Shown one piece after another: positions 60,443 to 64,000 of a stretch of 64,000 nucleotides of DNA (positions within the stretch are counted from its first letter, which is position 1; each line of letters starts with the position of its first letter). The DNA is taken from contig CALVHL010000002.1 in the NCBI GenBank assembly GCA_944327625.1, positions 1-64,000 of the forward strand. The letters are read 5' to 3'. Made by a program: the position numbers and the translations under genes. The notes beneath the pieces are model-generated. The model was not told the origin of the DNA, did not search any database, and saw only the letters and a program-made list of their open reading frames with translations. This stretch comes from an uncultured Clostridia bacterium. Its GTDB lineage: Bacteria > Bacillota > Clostridia > Christensenellales > Borkfalkiaceae.

Positions 60443-62122
60443 ATGCTTAACAGATTATATGTCAGAAATATCGCGCTCATAGACGAGGCGAATATAGAAT
60501 TTGACAAAAAATTCAACGTGCTTTCAGGCGAAACGGGCTCGGGCAAGTCTATAATACTCGACTCGATAAATTTCGTGCTCGGCTCTAAGGCGGATAAAAA
60601 TCTCATTCGCTACGGCGCGGAAGAAGCGCTCGTCAAGGCGGAATTTACGCTCGACGACGACAGCCCCGTATTTGCCGTCCTCGAAGACATGGATATCGAC
60701 TGCGACGGAACGCTCGTAATATCGAGGAAATATACGACTTCGGGCAAGGGCAGCATAAAGCTCAACGGCAACAGCGTCACTGTATCCATGCTCAAAGCCG
60801 TGATTTCGCACCTCGTCGACGTTCACGGACAGAGCGAACATTTCTTCCTTCTCAACGAAAAAAATCAGCTCAGCCTCATAGACAGTCTGTGCCAGGATAA
60901 AATTTCAGAATTAAAACAGCGACTTTCAGAGCTCATCTCAAAGAAAAAGCAGATACACCGCGAGATTGACGAACTCGGCGGCGATGAGCAGGAGAGGGCG
61001 CGCAAGCTCGACCTTCTCGACTATCAGATCAAAGAAATAACCGAAGCCGAAGTGCGCGTCGGCGAATACGACGAACTTGTCGGCCGCAAAAAGGTCATAG
61101 ACAACATAGAGAAGATTGCCGTGGCTTTAAACGAAGTCAAGTCGCTTCTCAGCGACGACAACGGCTGTACGGACATTCTATCGGCGGCAGAGCGCAGTAT
61201 TTCCTCGATATCCTCTTACGGCGACGAATATTCCTCGCTGTGCGAGAGGATTGAAAACCTCTCCGTCGAGGCGGAAGATCTGAGCGAGACCATTTCGGAC
61301 ATCTCCGACGGGCTTTCCTTCGACGAAGGCGAGGCTTCATATATCGATGCGAGAATAACGCTTCTCAAAAACCTCATGCGCAAATACGGCAACGGCGAGG
61401 AGGCAATGCTTGCATATCTCGAAGACGCTACGCGCCAATACAACGCGCTGAATGAAGCCACGGAGACCATCGAGCGGCTGAACAGAGAACTTTCGGATAT
61501 CGAGGACGAGATATACGAAGTGTGCGTCAGGCTGTCGGACGAGCGTCAGCTCTGTTGCAACACCCTTGAAAAGAACGTCGTGGACGAGCTTGTCTCGCTG
61601 AATATTCCCAACGCGAGATTTGAAGCACGGTTTGAGAAATTTGACCGTTCTAACGCGCGTCTAAACGACGCTGACGGCGCGGACGACGTGTGCTTCATGT
61701 TTTCGGCAAACAAGGGCGAGCCGTTGAAGCCGCTCAGCAGCATTATAAGCGGCGGCGAAATGAGCAGGTTCATGCTTGCCATAAAGACGCAGATGAAGAA
61801 CATAAACGGCATTTCGACGTACATATTCGACGAAATTGACGCGGGAATAAGCGGAATTACCGCCCGCGCCGTTGCCGAAAAGTTCATAGCGATCAGCGCG
61901 AATACGCAGATAATCGCCGTTTCGCACCTCCCGCAGGTCTGCGCGGCGGCAACCTGCCAGTTCCTCATAAGTAAGATTGAGGAGAACGGGCAGACGCTGA
62001 CGAGAATAAAGAAGCTGACAAGCGACGAGCGCGTAGACGAAATTGTGCGCCTTACGGGCAGCCAGACCTCGGAAGCGGCAATCATGCACGCCAAAGAACT
62101 TCTCGCATACTTCGGAAACTGA
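60443..62122 (+). CDS. recN: DNA repair protein RecN
   Basis: SMC-like ATPase that gathers broken DNA ends early in double-strand-break repair, 559 residues. Walker A GETGSGKSI near residue 36, two coiled-coil arms, signature SGGEMSRFMLAIK and Walker B TYIFDEIDAGISG. VSHLPQVCAAA and the terminal HAKELL are typical. The ATG lacks a clear ribosome binding site. A weak terminator follows. Confidence 0.95.
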   Translation: MLNRLYVRNIALIDEANIEFDKKFNVLSGETGSGKSIILDSINFVLGSKADKNLIRYGAEEALVKAEFTLDDDSPVFAVLEDMDIDCDGTLVISRKYTTSGKGSIKLNGNSVTVSMLKAVISHLVDVHGQSEHFFLLNEKNQLSLIDSLCQDKISELKQRLSELISKKKQIHREIDELGGDEQERARKLDLLDYQIKEITEAEVRVGEYDELVGRKKVIDNIEKIAVALNEVKSLLSDDNGCTDILSAAERSISSISSYGDEYSSLCERIENLSVEAEDLSETISDISDGLSFDEGEASYIDARITLLKNLMRKYGNGEEAMLAYLEDATRQYNALNEATETIERLNRELSDIEDEIYEVCVRLSDERQLCCNTLEKNVVDELVSLNIPNARFEARFEKFDRSNARLNDADGADDVCFMFSANKGEPLKPLSSIISGGEMSRFMLAIKTQMKNINGISTYIFDEIDAGISGITARAVAEKFIAISANTQIIAVSHLPQVCAAATCQFLISKIEENGQTLTRIKKLTSDERVDEIVRLTGSQTSEAAIMHAKELLAYFGN

Positions 62123-62141
62123 TAAATCAAATAAACGATAT

Positions 62142-62182
62142 TGCGGCGACTGCAAATTGAGCGGTTGCCGCATATTTTATTT
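62142..62182 (+). terminator. Weak terminator of recN
   Basis: TGCGGC (62142-62147) and GCCGCA (62167-62172), then TATTTTATTT. The right arm overlaps the presumed -35 of the spoIVB promoter. Confidence 0.5.
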
Positions 62183-62198
62183 GAAGCGGCGCACAATA
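62170..62198 (+). promoter_or_regulatory. Candidate sigma-F/G-like promoter of spoIVB
   Basis: GCATA (62170-62174), 14 bases, GCGCACAATA (62189-62198), which fits the forespore -10 pattern G-G-N-N-A-N-A-N-T-A in all but one position. The ATG begins five bases after the -10. Forespore expression of spoIVB is known in Bacillus. The site is inferred here. Confidence 0.45.
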
Positions 62199-62203
62199 GT
62201 TGT

Positions 62204-63223
62204 ATGCTCCGCATCAAAAAGTATTTAAAGTGTATTTCCGCGGCGTTATTCGTTGCCGCTTTCTGCCTCATACTGACTTCGTCGACGGCATTCGCCGCGA
62301 CTTCGCACGAACTCTACCTCGGCGGCTTTCCCGCAGGTTTCATTCTCGAAACGCAATCGGTAGAGGTGGTGGGCATATCTGAGGTTATGTCCGACGAGGG
62401 CGCGCGCTGTCCCGCAAGGGAATACGGCATTGCGGCAGGCGACGTCATCGAGAAGGTAAACGGAATTGAGGTTACCTCCGCAGAACAGCTCAACAACTTA
62501 ATTAACGAAGATTTCAAGAGCTTTGAACTGACGGTTTTAAGACAGGGACAGAGCAGAAACATAACCGTAAATCCCGTAAGGGAGAGCGCGACGGGCAAAA
62601 ATAAGCTCGGGCTTCTCGTTCGCGACAGTCTGAACGGCATAGGAACAGTGACTTATATCGACAGAACGCAGGGCAAATACGGCTCGCTCGGTCACCCCGT
62701 CGCAGACCAGACGGGCGCGCTTACGAAAATACGCGGCGGAAGATTATTCGGCTGTTCTATATACAACGTAAAAAAGGGGCAGAGGGGCAACCCGGGCGAA
62801 CTTAAAGGCATATTCAGCAACGCGCAGAACATAGGCACTGTCTGCCTCAACGCAACTTCGGGCATTTACGGCGAAGTCAATGACGAGATAGATTATTCGA
62901 CGCTCACAAAGATTAAAGCGGGCAGCGTAAGTCAGGCAAAAATAGGCAAGGCGAGCATATTCACGACGATCGACGGAAATTCGCCCGAGGAATACGATAT
63001 AAGCATAATAAAGGTAGACGCTGCGAACAAGGATAACAGAAATTTCGTCATAAGAATTGACGACGGCGAGCTTCTCGAAAAGACGGGCGGCATAGTTCAG
63101 GGAATGAGCGGCAGCCCCATTGTGCAGGACGGCAAACTCATCGGTGCGGTGACGCACGTCTTCATAAACGATCCGACGAGGGGGTACGGCATAGCGATTG
63201 AAAACATGCTCGAAGCATTTTAA
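62204..63223 (+). CDS. spoIVB: SpoIVB signalling serine protease
   Basis: The forespore-secreted S55 peptidase that triggers pro-sigma-K processing in the mother cell, 339 residues. An N-terminal signal/anchor (about 8-31) is followed by a PDZ domain (about 60-125). The protease part has SLGHP with His164, and GMSGSP with Ser304 as nucleophile. The start ATG has no Shine-Dalgarno and sits at the probable transcription start. Unlike in Bacillus and many clostridia, spo0A does not follow. Confidence 0.92.
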   Translation: MLRIKKYLKCISAALFVAAFCLILTSSTAFAATSHELYLGGFPAGFILETQSVEVVGISEVMSDEGARCPAREYGIAAGDVIEKVNGIEVTSAEQLNNLINEDFKSFELTVLRQGQSRNITVNPVRESATGKNKLGLLVRDSLNGIGTVTYIDRTQGKYGSLGHPVADQTGALTKIRGGRLFGCSIYNVKKGQRGNPGELKGIFSNAQNIGTVCLNATSGIYGEVNDEIDYSTLTKIKAGSVSQAKIGKASIFTTIDGNSPEEYDISIIKVDAANKDNRNFVIRIDDGELLEKTGGIVQGMSGSPIVQDGKLIGAVTHVFINDPTRGYGIAIENMLEAF

Positions 63224-63242
63224 ATTTATGTCCTCATATAAT
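63215..63242 (+). promoter_or_regulatory. Candidate sigma-E-like promoter
   Basis: GCATTTT (63215-63221), 13 bases, CATATAAT (63235-63242). Matches sigma-E consensus in six of seven and seven of eight positions. The ATG of the next gene starts five bases later with no Shine-Dalgarno. Confidence 0.45.
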
Positions 63243-63247
63243 TATAT

Positions 63248-63790
63248 ATGAGGATTTATCATTTTAAGGGCAAAGATATAGAAAGTACGTTCATTTTTGC
63301 GGCGATTTGTGTCGCAATAGCGGCAATTATATCTGGCATAGTACTATTTATAACTGTCGGTATAAATGATTACTTCTATAATTTTGCCGATATTTACATA
63401 TTTTATGCCTTTAATTTTAAAAACGGCAGTATTTTCATTTCGCGCTTTTTCAGCGAAGCCGTATATCTTTATGCGGTATTTTTCATCGTCAGGGCAACGC
63501 GAACGCGCTATGCCGTTCTGCCGTTCATTGCGATAAGGCTGTTCATTGCGGCGTTTTACGGCGCGGTGCTGTTCGGCGTATTTTTTACGGAGGGGGCGAT
63601 TGTCGCGCTTTTCGTATTCTTGCCGTCCTGCGCCGTTTCGCTCGCGCTCATTCTCATTTCGGCATTTATCTGCGACGGAAAACTGAGGGGTTGTGCATAC
63701 GCTCTGCCGCTTATCTTTGCGCTGATAAGCGCGCTTGCGTCGCTCGTTCTCCTGAACGTCGTATTCCGAACGGTCATAATTATTGTATAA
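63248..63790 (+). CDS. Polytopic membrane protein of unknown function
   Basis: A 180-residue, strongly hydrophobic protein with about five membrane helices (roughly 15-37, 50-75, 85-105, 110-140 and 150-178). Charged residues lie at the N-terminus (HFKGKDIEST) and in the loops (RATRTRY, DGKLRG). No family recognised. It takes the place usually held by spo0A after spoIVB. Its candidate promoter resembles the sigma-E type, so a mother-cell sporulation role is possible but unproven. Confidence 0.7.
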   Translation: MRIYHFKGKDIESTFIFAAICVAIAAIISGIVLFITVGINDYFYNFADIYIFYAFNFKNGSIFISRFFSEAVYLYAVFFIVRATRTRYAVLPFIAIRLFIAAFYGAVLFGVFFTEGAIVALFVFLPSCAVSLALILISAFICDGKLRGCAYALPLIFALISALASLVLLNVVFRTVIIIV

Positions 63791-63813
63791 TAATCGGTTG
63801 TTGCGGCAAACTA
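63785..63813 (+). promoter_or_regulatory. Candidate sigma-F/G-like promoter
   Basis: GTATA (63785-63789), 14 bases, CGGCAAACTA (63804-63813). The spacing is the same as at the spoIVB site, and the ATG again starts five bases after the -10. The -35 overlaps the stop codon of the preceding gene. Confidence 0.4.
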
Positions 63814-63818
63814 TTTGC

Positions 63819-64000
63819 ATGAAAAGGTTAATTTCACGCATTGCGGCGGCCGTCTCCGCCTGCATACTTTTGATTTCGGGCGCTCTTTCTGTCGGCGGCG
63901 CACTCTGCGCCGAACAGAGACAACTCGTCACGGGCTGCAAGAGCGCATATCTCTGCGACTATAATTCGGGTGAGTGCGTCTATAAATACAACGAAAAGGC
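63819..64000 (+). CDS. D-alanyl-D-alanine carboxypeptidase, partial
   Basis: The first 60 residues of a secreted penicillin-binding protein 5-type carboxypeptidase, cut by the window end. A signal peptide (about residues 1-31, ending GGALCA) is followed by SAYLCDYNSGECVYKYNEKA, the strand and helix that precede the catalytic SxxK in this family. In Bacillus a similar enzyme, DacF, is made in the forespore, and the candidate forespore-type promoter here would fit that. The SxxK itself lies beyond the window. Confidence 0.8.
   Translation, partial: MKRLISRIAAAVSACILLISGALSVGGALCAEQRQLVTGCKSAYLCDYNSGECVYKYNEK

Overview
The window reads as a chromosomal segment of a Gram-positive, endospore-forming, probably anaerobic bacterium of the class Clostridia (Bacillota), with a GC content near one half by eye. 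The reasons are a complete spoIIIAA-AH operon and spoIVB, a DnaD-type primosome protein, the gene order YhiN-type flavoprotein / cmk / plsC / ispH-S1, the order nusB-folD-ispA-dxs-tlyA-nadK-argR-recN-spoIVB, and a biotin-dependent Na+-pump decarboxylase cluster. A species cannot be named from the sequence alone.

Layout. 1-1085: edge of an accessory island beside tRNA-Thr(GGT), with three small minus-strand genes, each preceded by a hairpin next to its ribosome binding site, and a dense block of inverted repeats. 1331-3342 (minus): helicase loader and multi-module DnaD protein. 3518-17224 (plus): a long run holding sbcDC, an esterase-fold protein that lacks catalytic residues, lepB, the ACT/UPF0210 pair, pepF, dnaB, tsaC/sua5, a low-molecular-weight phosphatase, rpiB and a PHP phosphatase. 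17473-19686 (minus): class A penicillin-binding protein. 19767-28368 (plus): miaB, mutS, mutL, miaA, ynbB-like and a GNAT gene. 28473-30433 (minus): groESL. 30574-36227 (plus, with tRNA-Trp on minus): dCMP deaminase, cyclophilin, purB, NUDIX, proC, rnhA, TVP38-type membrane protein. 36413-41257: carboxyltransferase, OadG-like, biotin carrier, beta pump subunit and OadA. 41310-46436: flavoprotein, an AroH-Cmk fusion, plsC, an IspH-S1 fusion. 46599-47588: an AT-richer putative lipoprotein. 47810-49687: htpG. 49775-54038: spoIIIA operon. 54110-63223: Asp23-like, nusB, folD, ispA, dxs, tlyA, nadK, argR, recN, spoIVB. 63248-64000: a membrane protein of unknown function and the start of a D,D-carboxypeptidase.

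How the genes fit together. Genome maintenance (DnaD/loader, DnaB, SbcCD, MutSL, RecN, RNase HI), tRNA modification (MiaA, MiaB, TsaC), isoprenoid synthesis (Dxs, IspH, IspA), cell-wall growth (class A PBP, carboxypeptidase) and the sporulation channel and signalling protease are all represented. The most noteworthy signals are not a single exotic operon. They are: (i) several genes, notably spoIIIAA, spoIVB and the two genes after it, whose start codon lies where transcription should begin, with no Shine-Dalgarno sequence, suggesting leaderless mRNAs; (ii) an internal promoter, ribosome binding site and start codon inside the ispH-S1 fusion; (iii) an AroH chorismate mutase fused to CMP kinase; (iv) two kinds of carboxyltransferase sharing one biotin carrier and one Na+ pump; (v) a SpoIIIAG without its usual insertion; and (vi) the hairpin-rich island next to tRNA-Thr. 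Promoter and start-site statements are read by eye and are inferences.
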